Numbered from the stretch's first letter, positions 33,499 through 47,260 are shown. The stretch is DNA of 64,000 nt from Phoenix dactylifera (GCF_009389715.1 NW_024067695.1:1116001-1180000), one strand, 5' to 3'. The notes: a model not told the origin generated them from the sequence alone. A program made the numbers and translations.

Positions 33499-36400
33499 CC
33501 TTGCCCCTTTAGCCGGCCCTTCAATTAATTCCACAGCTATTTGGTGATGTTGGCCTTCGGCAGGTGGACGAGAGGGCGGTGCTAAAGCATTTCGACTGGC
33601 CGGAGCACAAAGCTGATGCTCTGCGAGAAGCCGCGTTCGGGTTCTGTGATCTCAGAAAACTAGAATCACAGGCATTGACCTTCCGCGACGACACTCGCCA
33701 GCCATGTGCTCCTGCTCTCAAAAAGATGCAGGCCCTGTTTGAGAAGTATGCGCAGCAATGCACTCTTTAGTTTTGCCTTTTATTTGTTGCGTAACTTATA
33801 AATCCCAATGGCTGCAAGGAAGAGGTAGAGTTTTATCTGATTACTAGGTGTTATTGCTGTTGTGAATCTGTGACAGACTGGAGCATGGGATGTATACTTT
33901 GGCACGTATGCGAGAGGGTGCAATGAAGCGATACAGAGGCTTTCAGATCCCTTGGGAATGGATGCTGGATAATGGAATTGTTAATCAGGTACGTCAGGCA
34001 ATTCCCTCTGTTTCCTTCTATTTCAATGCCAACTCGATTTCTTTCCTTTTCCAGTACACATATTCTGTGGTTTTCGGGAATCCGGTATGCGGTTTTGGAG
34101 GGCAATTTTTCTGTCTCTGATAATAAATTTGCCATTAATTACGAAGGGATCTCGGAAGGAGGCCTGGCAAGTAATGAAGTTAGTAACAATAGGAATTAGG
34201 ACGAACGATTTGGAGATCTCGATGCACGTGAGCATGGGGTCGCGTGAATGTTTGTTTTTGTTTTTGTTTTTTTGTTTTTTCATTTCTTTTTCTTTTTAAT
34301 AGCATTTGCTGATTAAAGTTATCATGGAGAGAAATTTTTCTGCTCACTTAAAAGGCTTATAGCTGTAACCAAATTACACAAAAATATTATAACACAAATT
34401 ACAATTGCTTATCTTACCAAAAAAAAAAATTACAATTGGTTCCTCGATCATCAAGATTAGTTGTTGCCTCTGCATGAAAAGGATGGTGAAAACTCTAGAT
34501 GGCTATGGAACTTATGATGAAATACATAATAAACTTCAGATGGGACATATTGGGCCGTAATTTAGAAGTTTAAAAATCTTTCTTTTGTAATATTATAATG
34601 CTACCAATGTTGGCTGAATTCCACCTTATGTGAGGTGAGACCCAACAACTTAAGTGAAAAAAAAGAAACAAAAAGAAAAAAAAAGAGAAACAAAAAGAGG
34701 AAAAAAAGGGGGTAGGGCTCATTCTATTAGAGAGGGTGAGAATAAAAAGAGGAGCTCTCTTGGTGAAGTGCTTGTAGAATCCATCTCTAGGAGGAGGTGA
34801 AGATCTTATTCAAGGCATCTCAAGAAGAAGAAGAATCTTGTGCAAACCTACGCTTGGTATGATTGTTCTCATTTTATTATTGGTGCCTACACTCTTTTTC
34901 ATGTCAACTCTTTATTTGTAATCCAAGAAAGAAATTCTTGATGTATGTGATTCTCTAGTTTAGCCTAGAGAAGATACTTTGTAAGCCAATTATTGTTGAT
35001 AGTAGAGGTTTGAGGTGGACTTGGGTTCGGTAGTTTTTTCCTCACATTGGAGGATTTTTTACCTAAAAATTATTATCTTTTGTTTGTGGTTTCTTATGGT
35101 TTGATTTTTGGTAATTCTTGCATTGATTAGTTGTTGTGGTATTCTCATTCTACTCACACAAAGATAGAAAAATTGTTTGTCTAGTAAAAGGGTCTTTCCT
35201 AACAAGTGACATTAGAGCAAGGTTTTGTGCTTATAAGATGTTTGATAAAATTCTTATGTGACTAGAATGGAGGATTCTATGGGAGACATGATTAAACTGA
35301 CATTTTCTAACTATGCCATTTGGAAACCTAGAATGAAAGATATCCTTTATTGTAAGGATTTGTATGAACCTATCCATAGAGATGAGGCTAGGCCAAAAGA
35401 GAATACCGATAAGAAATGAGAGATAATGAATTGAAAGATAGTTGCACAAATTAGACAATGGGTTGATCAAACCGGGTTCCATCATGTTGCTCAAGAAACC
35501 AATGCCTTCTCTTTATGGAAGAAATTAGAGGCCATATGTGAGAGAAAGATTGCACAGAATAAAGCCTCTTTGATTAGGAGGCTTGTCAACTTGAAGTACA
35601 AATATGGAAGAAGTATGACAGAATACTTGAATGATTTCCAAGGCTTGGTGAATTAGTTGACTACTATGAAGCTTGTCCTAGATGAGGAGTTGCAGGCTTT
35701 GTTACTTCTTAGTTCTTTGCCAGACAGTTAGGAGACTCTTGTGGTGTCTTTAAGCAATTCTGCACCTGACGGCAAGGTCACTTTAGATATGGTAAAGAAT
35801 AGCATGCTAAATAAAGAGGTTAAAAGAAATGAACAGAAAATATCTCTTAAAGTTGAGTCTCTTATGACAAAAAAAGAGGCAGAAGCAAAAGTAAAGCATC
35901 CTTACAACAGAGATAAATCCAAGGATAGGTCAAAGTCAAGAAAAGGCATAAAATGCTATCATTGTGGCAATCTAGGACATATGAAAAGAGAATGCAAAGC
36001 ATTGAAAAGAGAGCAGAGCACTAAAAAAAAAGTTAAGAAAAGACAGAGCAAAAGGATGTTTACAGCAGTTGCAGTTGATGCAGATGTTATTGTTGTTAGT
36101 GATGGTAGTGTCAACCTTGCATATGAAGACAGTAACTGGGTGATAGATTCTGGTGCTTCTTTTTATGTCACTCCACATGGTGGTTTCTTCACATCCTATA
36201 CTTACAGTGATTTTGGTTGTGTTAGGATGGAAAAATGATGGTTTATCCAAAATTGTTGGCGTGGGGAGTGTATGTTTAGAGACCAACACAAGTTACAAGT
36301 TGCTACTCAAAAATATTAGACATATTCCAGACATCCGCCTCAGTTTAATCTCCACCAGCAAGCTTGATGATGAAGGTTATAGTAATCATTTTGGTGAAAA

Positions 36401-39400
36401 AAAATGGAAGCTCACCAAAAGCTCAAAAATATTAGACATATTTCAGACATCCGCCTCAATTTAATCTCCACCAGCAAGCTTGATGATGAAGGTTATAGTA
36501 ATCATTTTGGTGAAAAAAAATGGAAGCTCACCAAAAGCTCTTTGTTGATAGCAAGAGGAAAGAAAAATAATACTCTCTACATAATGCAAGCAAAGCTAAA
36601 TGAAAGGAGATGTGAATGCAATTGATGATAATTTCTCTACGAAGCTTGGGCACAAAAGACTTGGGCACATGAGTAAGAAAGGACTTCAAATTCTAGCTAA
36701 GGAGTTGCTACCAAATACCAAAGGTGTGTCCTTAAAAATTTGTGTTGATTGTTTAGCCGAAAAACAAAATAGAGTGGCATTTCATACAATACCTATATCT
36801 CGAAAAATTAACATTTTAAATTTGATATATAGTAATGCATGCATGATGGATAGTAGAAATCTTGGTGGTGCACTTTATTTTGTTACCTTTATTGATGATC
36901 ATTTTAGAAATGTATGGGCTTTTGCTTTGAAATCCAAGGATCAAGTCTTACACTTTCATGTCATGGTTGAAAGAGAGACGGGCATGAAGCTAAAGTGCAT
37001 CAGGACAGATAATGGAGGTGAGTATAGGGGACATTTGAGAAATATTGCAAAGACTATGACATCAAGCTCCAAAGACAGTTTCTAAAATACCGCAAGAAAA
37101 TGGAGTTGTAGAGAGAATAACTAAAACAATTGTAAAAAGAATCAGATGTATGCTCTCTAATGCAAAGCTGTCAAAATCATTTTGGGGTGAAGCTATGAGG
37201 ACTGCGGTGGATTTGATTAACCTTTCTCCGTCGGCTCTTTTGGATGGTGATATGCCTGAAAGAGTTTGGACATGAATAGATGTATCCTACAGTCATTTGA
37301 AGGTATTTGGATGTAAGACATTTGTTCATATTCCAAGAGATGAAAGGTCTAAGCTTGATGAAAAGTCTAAAGAATGTATTTTCTTAGGTTATGGCCATGA
37401 AGAATTTGGATACAGGTTGTGGGATCCAAAAGACAAAAAGGTGATCAGGAGTAGAGATGTTGTTTTCTTTGAAGATCAGTTTATTGAAAACTTTAGAAAG
37501 CAAGAGAAGCCAAAGTATTTGAACAATTCTCCAATTAATCTTGATCCAGTTCCTCCACCTATGGTACATGATGATAATAGGGGAGATGTGCCGAATGATA
37601 GTGAACATGGTGATACATGTGCTAGTGAGGGTTCTACAGGTGATAATAGTCACAGTGAAGTTTCAAAACATGATGAGCTATCAAGTCAGTCTGAAATGAT
37701 AGAATCATAGGTCAGAAGGTCTACTAGACAACACAGAGCATCATCTAGATATCCTGCTTCAAAGTATGTTCTTCTCATAGATAAGGAGGAGCCAGAATGC
37801 GTCCAAAAAGTGCAGAATCATAAGAACAAGGATAAATGGTTTCAAGCTATGAAAGAGAAAATGAAATCCTTGTATGAAAACCATACTTTTGATTTGGTGA
37901 AGCTTCCTAAGGGCAAGAAAACACTCAAGAACAAATGGGTATGCAGATTAAAGGAGGAATAGAGTGGTTGAAAACCCAAATACAAAGCAAGACTAGTTGT
38001 CAAGGGCTTTGGTCAGAAGAAAGGTATAGATTTTGATGAAATTTTTGCTCCGGTTGTAAAAATATCATCTCTTCGAATTGTATTAGGTTTGGCAGCTAGT
38101 ATGGACCTTGAGATTGAGCAGCTTGATAGGAAGACAACCTTCTTGCATGGAGACCTAGAGAAAGAAATTTATATGGAGCAACCTGAGGGGTTCAAAATTA
38201 AAGGCAAAAACCATCTTGTTTGCAAGTTGAAGAAAAGCTTATATGGGCTTAAACAAGCACCAAGGTAATGGTATAAAAAGTTTGATTCTTTCATGATGGG
38301 CCACGGCTACAAGAGGACAAAATCCGATCATTGCATTTATATGCAAAGGTTTAGATATGGTGATTTTATCATTCTATTGCTTTATGTAGATGATATGTTG
38401 ATTATTGTCTGTAATACTAACAAAATTGATAGACTTAAGCAAGTCTTTTGCCATAAAAGATATGGAGCCCGTAAAGCAAATGCTTGGCATGAAAATTTCT
38501 TATGATAGAAAGAACAAGAAGCTTTGACCATCATAAGAGAAGTATATTGAAAGCATGCTTGAGCGGTTTAATATAGAAAAGGCTTATCCGATTTTCTGTC
38601 CACTTGCAAGTCATTTCAAACTCACAAACAAGCAAAGTTCTATAAGTAAAAGGGAGAAAAAGGAGATGTAAAAGTTTTCCTATGCTTCAGCAGTAGGCAG
38701 TTTAATATATGCCATGGTGTGTGCAGGACCAAACATAGCCTATACAGTTAATGTTGTGAGCAGATTTCTCTCAAATTCTGGCAAAGAACATGAGGCTGCA
38801 GTCAAATGGATACTTCTCAAAGGTACTTTGAAAGCTTGCTTATGCTTTGAAAATGGAAAAACTATACTAGAGGGATTCACATATGCAGATATGGCTAGTG
38901 ATATTGATAATAGAAAGTCTACATCAGGATACATGATGACTTTTGCAAGGGGAGCTGTTTTATACCAGTCTAAATTGCAAAAATGTGTTGCTTTGTCCAC
39001 TATAGAGGCCAAATACATTGCGGTGACAGAAGCATATAAGAAAATGCTGTGGATGAAACAAGGAAGGTATACTCTCTTTTGTGATAATCAAAGTACAATT
39101 CATTTTAGCAAGAGTCCTAGCTTTCATTCAAGGTCGAAGCATATCATTGGATTTGGGATGTGTTGGAAGAAAAGCTTTTGCATCTAGAGAAAATCCATAC
39201 CGATGAGAACAGGTCAAATATGATGACTAAAATTTTGCCTAAAAAGAAACATGATATTTATAGGCTTAAGGTAAGCTTGGTGGAGCCTCTCACATAAGGT
39301 GAGGGGGAGAGAATTGTTGGCTGAGTCCCACCTTATGTGAAAAGAAGGAAGAAAAGAAAAGAAAAAAAAAAGAGAAACAAAAGAGGAAAAAGAGGGGTTA

Positions 39401-41531
39401 GGGTTTATTCTATTAGAGAGGATGAGAAAAAAAAGAAGGGCTCTCTTGGTGAAGTGCTTGTGGAATCCATCTCAAGGAGGAGGTGAAGATCTTATTCAAA
39501 GCATCTCAAGAGGAAGAAGAACCTTGTGCAAACCTACACTCGGTGAGATTGTTCTCATTTTATTATTGATGCCTACACTCTTTGTCATGTCAACTCTTTA
39601 TTTGTGATACAAGAAGGAGATCTTTGATGTATGCGATCCTCTAGCTTAGCCTAGAGAAGATACTTTGTAAGCCCATTATTGTAGATAGTAAAGATTTGAG
39701 GTAGACTTAGGTTCGGTGATTTTTCTCTCACATTGGAGAGTTTTCCACCTAAAAATTGTTGTCTCTTGCTTGTGGTTTCTTGTGGTTTGATTTTTGGTAG
39801 TTCTTGCATTGATTAATTGTTATGGCATTTTCATTCTACTCACACAAAGATAGAAAAGTTGTTTGTCTGGTAAAGAGGTCTTTCCTAACAACCGAGCACA
39901 CTGGCGATCTATGGAACAACATCCGTACTACTCCTCATGTAGCCAAATGCTATTATGGGCTAATATAATCAAAATATGACCTTGTTATGTTAGATCAAGG
40001 GAATGGTTTGTTATAAATTAGCCATGTTACTCTTTTCTAGTGAATTGTGCCAATTTGCTGGTCATTTGGCTATAGTTTGAAGCACACATTTCTCAATGCA
40101 TGTATTGATTTAGGCACAAAGCACATGATCATTTTTTTGAGCTGTTTTTGTAATGTTACTCACCTGTTACGGGGAATCTCTCCCCCCTGATTCCGTGAGG
40201 TTAGCTTCAAAGAAGGAAGAGGCAAAGACGAAATGTGTCTTTGTGCAATTTACCTGGAGAAAAAAATTGAAGTGAAGATGAAATTATAATTGTCAACTAA
40301 TGAATGTTTTTCATTCTTAACCAAGCTTCATGGTTCTTTATCATTAAACATGACCTGTTGTTGCATTAAACCTTGTTAATAGTTGAGATTTTGGATATTT
40401 TCAGCTACATAAAATGCCAGAATAATTCATATTACTCGTGTTACATGTTAGAGTAAATCCATCTGGCACATATGATGTATCAAAGGAAAAGCATAATAAG
40501 AGGTTATGCTTAATGCAGAATTATTCACATGTAGTATCAAAACCAGCACTATAGGCTCAGTGTCATAACTGACCATCTCTTTGTTGTTGATAAACTTTTG
40601 GACAGAAGCATTTCATTCACTGGGTTAACCAAGGGGGCAGGGAGAATACGTGTCCAGATGTAGCGTTCATGGCATCTGATAGAAGAAAAACAATTAAATC
40701 ATTATTGTTGTTAGCAGTATTCCTAGGTGTACATCCATAAAAACTAAATGACCAATACTTTACGTTTTTATAATAAGACTCTTTAATAACATAAAAGACG
40801 TAATGAATTTCACAATATGTCATGTATCTATACATTACTTGTACATTGAAGATGATAATCATTATGGTTTAAGTTATCAAACAAGTAATGGGATCTGTAA
40901 TTAATTTGAATCCAGTTGTCTCACGGATTTTCAACAATTTTCCTTCGAGGAAGCAGCTCCCTCCCTAGTTTCCAAGTCTATTGTGATGAATAGTATTTTT
41001 TCAGGTTACAATGGCAATGACAGAATGGCAATTTAGATCACAACTACAATTTGATTTGAGAGAATTTTCAGCTTTATATTCCAGGGCAAAGTATCTATTC
41101 TTGTAGCTAACCATGTATGTCATGCAGATGAAACTATCATCGGTAAAGCTAGCAATGAAATACATGAAAAGAGTCTCTTCTGAGCTTGAGGCCATAGGTG
41201 GTAGCTTTGAAGAAGAAGAGCTTATACTTCAGGGTGTTAGATTTGCCTTTAGAGTGCACCAGGTAATTAATAATTCTTTAAATGATGTCTCTATTCATGT
41301 GAAAAAAAGTAAAAATTTTGGACAAAATATGCAGTTCATTATGTTTAGTTTTAAAGAGTCTTCTAATTTTTTCGGTATCTTCATTTAATCCAGTTTGCAG
41401 GAGGTTTTGACATTGAAACAATGCGAGCATTTCAGGAGCTCAAGGACAAAGCTTGTTCGTTCCATATCCAAAGCCACAACCAGAACCAGCAGCAACAGCA
41501 AAAGCTCTTTTGCAAGACTACGTCATGTTAG
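31821..41531 (+). CDS. CHUP1/IPGA1-family coiled-coil, proline-rich protein, 628 aa, six exons
   Basis: Exons: 31821-33008, 33311-33442, 33564-33745, 33877-33988, 41128-41262, 41394-41531; all introns have GT/AG ends and the phases join. The N-terminus is MVAGRVKAAMGLQKSP. A long coiled coil spans about residues 65-170 (AELLRLVEELQERESRL, then SEITSKNNELGLCRKTIERL). A serine/proline-rich linker with P10 sits near 320-330. The conserved C-terminal CHUP1 block starts at VPEVVEFYHSLMRRDSK (~345) and runs through MIGEIENRSAHLLA, DERAVLKHFDWPEHKAD, FQIPWEWMLDNGIV and ILQGVRFAFRVHQFAGGFD. CHUP1 links chloroplasts to actin. The shorter relatives such as IPGA1 act on microtubules and cell growth; size and N-terminus favour that branch, and no plastid-targeting N-terminus is seen. 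The 7.1-kb intron 4 holds a Copia element in the same orientation. The gene itself looks intact. Confidence 0.92.
33459..33496 (+). repeat. (AT)n microsatellite in intron 2
   Basis: About 19 AT repeats lie directly after a short TC run, 17 bp past the splice donor at 33443. This tract is likely length-variable. Confidence 0.9.
34608..39890 (+). mobile_element. Complete Ty1/Copia element (5.28 kb), decayed, in intron 4 of the CHUP1-like gene
   Basis: The 5' LTR is 34608-35204 and the 3' LTR 39315-39890; both start TGTTGGCTGA and end TCCTAACA. The flanks ACCAA (34603-34607) and ACCGA (39891-39895) are a 5-bp target duplication with one difference. In order, the parts are: gag with a CCHC knuckle (about 35953-35994), protease (WVIDSGASF, 36138), integrase (about 36640-37280), reverse transcriptase (about 37980-38520, with the YVDD site), RNase H (about 38880-39140) and a purine tract (39298-39310) before the 3' LTR. 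It is broken, with of the order of ten interruptions. The two LTRs have visibly diverged by substitutions and small length changes, so it is not recent. It has the same orientation as the host gene. Confidence 0.95.
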
Positions 41532-42977
41532 ATTAACAAGTAATCATCTTGTAAAACATTTTCCTTGACATTGTGAAGTCTCGATTATTTTTTTCTTCAA
41601 ATGGACGTTTGCTCTCGATGGAGAACGGTTACCATGCATCTCCATTCACACAAATTAAAGTATTTGTTAAGATGGCCTGCAAAAGGCCATGATAATAATG
41701 TCCAGGGCTGCACATTTTGTGGTTGAAAATTTGCTGGCAACCAGTCTGAGAAGGTTGCTCGTGGGATCAATTGGTTTTGATATACTTGGGTTTGGTTAGC
41801 TTCAAACCTAGATGTATTTTGTCCGAGTTTAGGTTTTAGATCGCACAAAAACTGGTCGTACATATCCTAAATTCAGGTAAAAAATGGACATCAGCGTGCC
41901 AATAATGGTCTAACCATGCCCAACTAAGAAGATGGAACATTTAAGTCATCTGGTTCCTGTAACTTAAAAACAGAATCATATTGATTACCATAATTTTCTT
42001 TGTTTTAACATTCATATGTTCTGAAATGATGTTTGAACGGGGGCCAAGCGATGGTATTGCCATGTCTCATGATCAACATGCATTTTGCTTATTCTACCAC
42101 TGGATGGCTGAACCCTTTGCAGGAAAAATGACGTTTTGTAGTGGGAGTGATACCGAGAACAGGTAGAATGCAAGGCAAAATGAAATTTGGGATTATATGT
42201 AGAGAGCAAATATTATTGGGGTATGTCCAGATCCTACCCGGTTTTTGACCTGAGCTCCTCAGCCCAAACCTAACTTGACCTTAATTCTTTCAACTCAGGT
42301 TCAAAATCCGGTTGGTTTAGGTTGGACTGGGTTGGATTGGATCCGGTTCAATTGATCGGATCAATATTACCAAGTTATGCAAATACCTTCATCCTATATG
42401 TATACAAATCAAGAGGAGAATAAAATGATTCATGGATGGTAACATGTGAGTGTACTGTTGGTTCTACTTTCTGATCGTTAAATAAACGCTAGCGGTATCT
42501 TCGCAAAATGGATCCGCATGTACCATATGTGTATGGTAATATTTATATAGGTTCAAGTTATGGTTTGGCTGGGCCGAAATTTTCAATCCAAACCTTGTCC
42601 AAGCCTGGCTGATTTCAGGTCGGGTTGAGGCTGACCCAATGTCCACCACTAGATTCTGAGATTCGTAGAACTGTTCTATCCGAATCCCAAAGGCCTACGT
42701 GCATCGCGTCACCCAGGAAGTATAGCCCAAGTGGACGCGAGGCGAACCTTGGAGCGGACCGAGCGGTACCAGGATGCTTGTTGGCTGTCCTGGCTCTGGC
42801 TCTCCGATCCTTCCCCTCCCTTCCCCTCCTCACTCCATTAATCTCCTGAGTATAAGAAACACCAATCACCACCACCGGCTGCCTTCGAGCAACGGCCTCT
42901 TCAACAGAAGAACCCTCCCTTGCTCTCTTACCCACTTCGGCCGTCCCTTCCGATCTTTCGCCGCATCACCAACGGCC
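41532..42977. other. Intergenic; 3' flank of CHUP1-like and promoter of Lin0512 gene
   Basis: The 3' untranslated region of the upstream gene should lie in the first few hundred bases. From 42225 to 42640 there are runs of GGTT/CAACC-like words typical of decayed DNA-transposon ends, but no defined termini. The promoter of the next gene is at the right edge. Confidence 0.4.
42851..42857 (+). promoter_or_regulatory. Possible TATA box of the Lin0512 gene
   Basis: GAGTATAAGAAA lies about 125 bp before the start codon at 42978. A transcript starting about 30 bp downstream would begin near 42880 and would exclude the upstream in-frame ATG at 42774. Confidence 0.45.
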
Positions 42978-44931
42978 ATGGACGGCAAAGAGAGGGGCGA
43001 GAAGGAAGCGGCCGCCGCCATGAAGCTCCTCTTCGTCGAGATGGGAGTCGGCTACGATCAGCACGGGTATACCCTCTTTCTCTCATCACATACCCATCGC
43101 CCCCTTGTAATTCCCGCTCTCCTCTTAACGAATCTCTTTTTTAACCTTTCTATTTTCAAACAGGCAAGACGTCACCGCCGCGGCTATGCGGGCTTGCAGG
43201 GACGCCATCTCCTCCAACTCCATTCCAGCCTTTCGACGAGGTTTGTTCTTATTAAGATTTTTACCTTAAAGATTGGGAGTGTTTAGTGTCTTGATCTTTT
43301 TTTGCACTTTGTGTTGTGCCTTTTGTTGGGATATTTTTTTTTTTTTGGAACTGGGATGGTGCAGGGTCGATACCGGGAGTCAATTCTGATCAGATGAAGC
43401 TTCAGATCAAGTTAGGGGTGCCTCGATCCACCCAGCATTTGCTTGATATAGAGCGAGTGAAATCTGTCTTTCCTTAGTGAGCATCTCATCCCTGTAGTCT
43501 ATCATTTGGAGTTCTTATTTGATTTAGAAGAATTCTATGAGTATGTTATATGGTATTATTTCCCAGATAAATTGTTCACAACTTCAGAAGTATCCATCTG
43601 CTTGGAATTTGCTTTTCTATGCATGGATAATGGATGAGATCAAGAGACAGACTGAGAAATCTGCTAATTTATTAATATTTACATAGAATCTGATAATTTA
43701 TTGAAATTAGCATTGGAACTCCAAAATTTATGATGAAACTTACTGTTGAGTTTTTTCTGATAGCAACCGCACTATTTCCTCTGGCACATGAAGTGCACAA
43801 AGATCAGTGTAAGGTCTAAAGTAAATAATGCAATTAGTTGTATAACTATGTAACGCGCTTGTGTCTTTCTTGTACCTGCGGCCTATATACTTTGAAACAA
43901 TGCCTCATCTAGATCTAACCAGTTGCATCTTCCCATCCTTCACGATAGGCATTTTAATGACATCATCCAAAGACATCTTCTTGAACTGACCCTGAATTTC
44001 CTTTTGGACAATGATTTAGTAAATCCTGACACATAAGATCATGTGCACATATTTAGATGAAGTGGTTGAGAGATCATAACCTATGTCAACTTGTTTTAAG
44101 ATCATGGAAGCTCTCTTTCTCTCTGACCTTGATATGTGAATTTTCTATTCATTGGTGGAAAAACATGACAATAACTATGAAAAAAAAAAATCAGAATCTT
44201 GTTTCACTGTTCTGAGTTGGCTCTATGAAACCTCATCACCTACTGTAATCTCATTGGAGCATTGTCTCATATGTATGAATGTGCGCATCTCCTTGGTTTC
44301 GTCCAGTGTATATGCTAACTATGTTGGCAAACTATATTCTTCTTAAAATTGACAATACTGCAATGGGGGTTGATGAGGAGCCAATGAGAATGAAGAAAAA
44401 CCCATGCCGACTTTCTTTTATGCAGCATATTGTGTCAATATAATATTAAAGAGAAAAGTGGGTGGTTGCATGTTGTGAATACCAGGCAAAGTTCAATTTT
44501 GATCTTTTTCAAAGCTGCTTATGATCATATGTTAACAAATCTTAATGTGAATTTTCAGCACTGATTTTTTGTTTTTAGGAGCTACAGGTTCATATATTGA
44601 TAACTTATAATAAAACTTTTAAGTGCTATGCTAGACAGCTGGGGTTTGAATGTAGATAGGGCTGAAACTCTGGTACTCATGCATTTTAGGGTTCATTTTT
44701 GCAGCATAAAATATATTGATTCATATTGTGATTGATAAAAGTGCAACCACTCACTGCACTTCTAATGCCTATTTTTATGTTCCACTATTTTGTTGCTGTA
44801 GTGGTCAAATTATTAATTTTGAGGTCGTTGATGGAGGGATGATATGCTCAAGTGGTGTCTGTCTCGAAGCAATGGGAGATAAAAATGATGACTGCTATGT
44901 TGTCAATGCTGCAGTGTATGTAGGTTATTGA
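42978..44931 (+). CDS. Lin0512-family small protein, 135 aa, four exons
   Basis: Exons: 42978-43066, 43164-43240, 43365-43476, 44802-44931; GT/AG borders and phases (2, 1, 2) are consistent. The product starts MDGKERGEKEAAAAMKLLF and contains VEMGVGYDQHGQDVTAAA, ACRDAISSNSIPAF, IKLGVPRSTQHLLDIERV, DGGMICSSGVC and CYVVNAAVYVGY. These are the conserved parts of the Lin0512 family (found from bacteria to plants), a small domain of unknown biochemical role. Length fits the family. The frame stays open upstream to an ATG at 42774, adding an Arg/Ser-rich stretch (FGRPFRSFAASPTA) that could be an organelle presequence. The TATA position favours the short start, but the longer form is possible. Function is not assigned. 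Confidence 0.88.
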
Positions 44932-46401
44932 ATGTAGGTTATTGATATCTCGATATATCTTTTCTTCTGAAAACATTTATTGTTTTGTTCTTAATACCGT
45001 CCTTTCCTCATTGGAAGCTTTTGCATTTTCATGTTATGATACACTATTAAGAGCTAATAGAGTGATTATCAATAATGTTAATCTTCTTTTTTATTCCAGT
45101 GTCTGTGGCAAATTTGTACTTTCATCAAATGTATGATTCTGTGATTAATCATTAGTATAATCTTTATGATACATTTTCTTTTGGACCCTTTCCTCTTCTT
45201 TGAGTTCACAATGCTTACAAACACAACCGAGTAGTTCATATTAAAATGTCGTTCCTTTATCAATCTGATTATTCCCATTATTAGAAGAAATGCTTTAATA
45301 TGACTTAACTATGAGCAAAGATGTGTATCTTGCAATCTACAACTAACAGATTTTTAATCAGAGAGATGTTTGAAATGGTGAAGCGCATGTGATTGTTCTA
45401 TAGATTTCTTTTGCAAGATCTGCCTGTTACTACCAGAAGCTGTTCTTTCCATGGTAGAAAATTCAATGAAGCCCCACAATGAGGATTGACAAAATGAACA
45501 ACCAATATTTCCTCCAACAAAAAATTGAGGTCAATTATTCAATGCAGGGAGAAGGAAACTTTGGGATGTTCTGCCTATGTAGAGGTAAATTGTTACATCC
45601 TACACCAACCTTTTCTTTGTCCTTGCAGTTATACAATTAGGTATATCCATGCACCACCTGCTAGCTCTGCTAGTCATGAGATTTTTCCTTCTCTAGTTTT
45701 TAAGAATTTTTATCTGGGAACTTGGTTTCTCTACAATTAAACATATTAGTGATCTGCTAGTGCTTATTGTGAAATTGTGAGTAGAATAATGAGAAAGAAC
45801 TGTGACCACGAAGGTTTAGTTTGTGCTGTCGCACCACCTGATGACCTGAAAATACACAATAAATTCATCAATAATTCTCTTCATCTGTAGCAGTCATCTA
45901 GGGTCAGGAGAAGTTATTAAGCAAAGTTTATTTATTTATTTATTTATTTATTTATTTTTTTGTGAAACAAAGGAAATGTCTATAAACTTACAATCACATC
46001 TATTTCTGGATGTATCTCACTAAAAAGAGGACCAAAGCTGGAGGAATCAGTTAATAATGATATGCTTGGTGATTCCATGGATCCAATGAAATGTATAATC
46101 TAAATTAATACCTTGGGAGCATTACTAGTGTCTGTCTTAAGCCCCCAAAAGAAAAAGTGTGATCATGTTTTGCAGACAACCAACTGTAAGATAAACAACT
46201 AATCTATGGTGTTGTGTGGTTATTTATGTAGCATGTAATTGAAGCCAATGAATTAGAACAAGGACAATGGTTACATTTGGAAGGAAACTTTAGAGGATTA
46301 GGGTCAAATGAGTACCAACACGGAAGTTAAAGGGATTTTTATGTCATATGCAAATGGAAAGTGATGCAATAACCAAGAAATATCCACTATAAATTATCTT
46401 A
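44932..46401. other. Intergenic; 3' flank of Lin0512 gene
   Basis: AT-rich, with a (TTTA)n tract (45926-45954). No further gene recognised; small frames show no family features. Confidence 0.4.
45926..45954. repeat. (TTTA)n microsatellite
   Basis: About seven tandem TTTA units followed by a T run. Confidence 0.9.
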
Positions 46402-47260
46402 GGACTTCATTTGGTTCGTAGGAAAGTGTGGTCAATCGAGAAGATAAAAAAATGCCTCATATTTGGTTGGAGTTTTCGAAGAAGAGAAATAGAAAAGTAG
46501 CTTTTTCATGGAAATAAGTTTTCCAAATTTTATGGAAAAGAAAAACTTATGTGGGACATGGAAAAGCTACTTTTTCATAAGATGAAAAATGTTGTAGATT
46601 TTTTTTCAAAAATGCCCTTAAACCATCATGATGTTCTTAATAGCTATTTTTAATGGTTAATGTTAAACTATTAAAAATTACCACAATATAAAGTAGTTGT
46701 GGTAATTTTAATACCATAATATATTAATAACTATCTAAATTATTACAATATAAAGAAATTGTCTAACTATTAACTAAAAGCTCAACCCAATAAATTTTTT
46801 TAATAGCTATTTTTATTTTTTTTAAAAAATTTAAGATATTTTTAGATTACAAAATATTTAAATATAGCTATCAAAAATTTATTATGAATTGTGGTAATTT
46901 TAATAGTTAGACAAGTATCCAAATATATTATTAATTGTTAATTTTAATGGTTAAAAATATTTAGAAATAGCTATTAAAAATATATTCTGTTCTTTTTGGT
47001 GTTGATTCTTCAAAACCTTTAGACCTTGGGGTTCCAAGCATCTGATTCTAAAAATGATGCATATGATGTTTTTTCTTGTAGTCCCTTTATTAAAGGCATA
47101 ACAGGTATTTTACACAGCTTTTTCAGTAAGTCATTCTAAAGAGTGTTTTCTATGTCACTTTTCTATGGTCAATCAAACATGTGAAAACCATTTGCCTAGG
47201 TATATGATACCTAGGCATCAGTTTTCTATGAAAAATATTTCTGCAAACTAAACGAGCCCG
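46402..47260. mobile_element. MITE-like element with Harbinger-type ends (~860 bp)
   Basis: The left end GGACTTCATTTGGTTCGTAG (46402) and the right end read inward, CGGGCTCGTTTAGTTTGCAG (47260), resemble each other and the GGGC-TNGTTTGGTT inverted repeats of Harbinger-type MITEs. Internal words such as GGTCAATC recur near both ends (about 46430 and 47168). No clear 3-bp duplication was found and the exact borders are uncertain. No coding capacity. Confidence 0.5.

Noticed and set aside
42774-42977. Upstream extension of the Lin0512 frame as part of the annotated CDS
   Set aside because: A TATA-like box at 42851 lies inside the extension, so the shorter start was used; kept as a finding.
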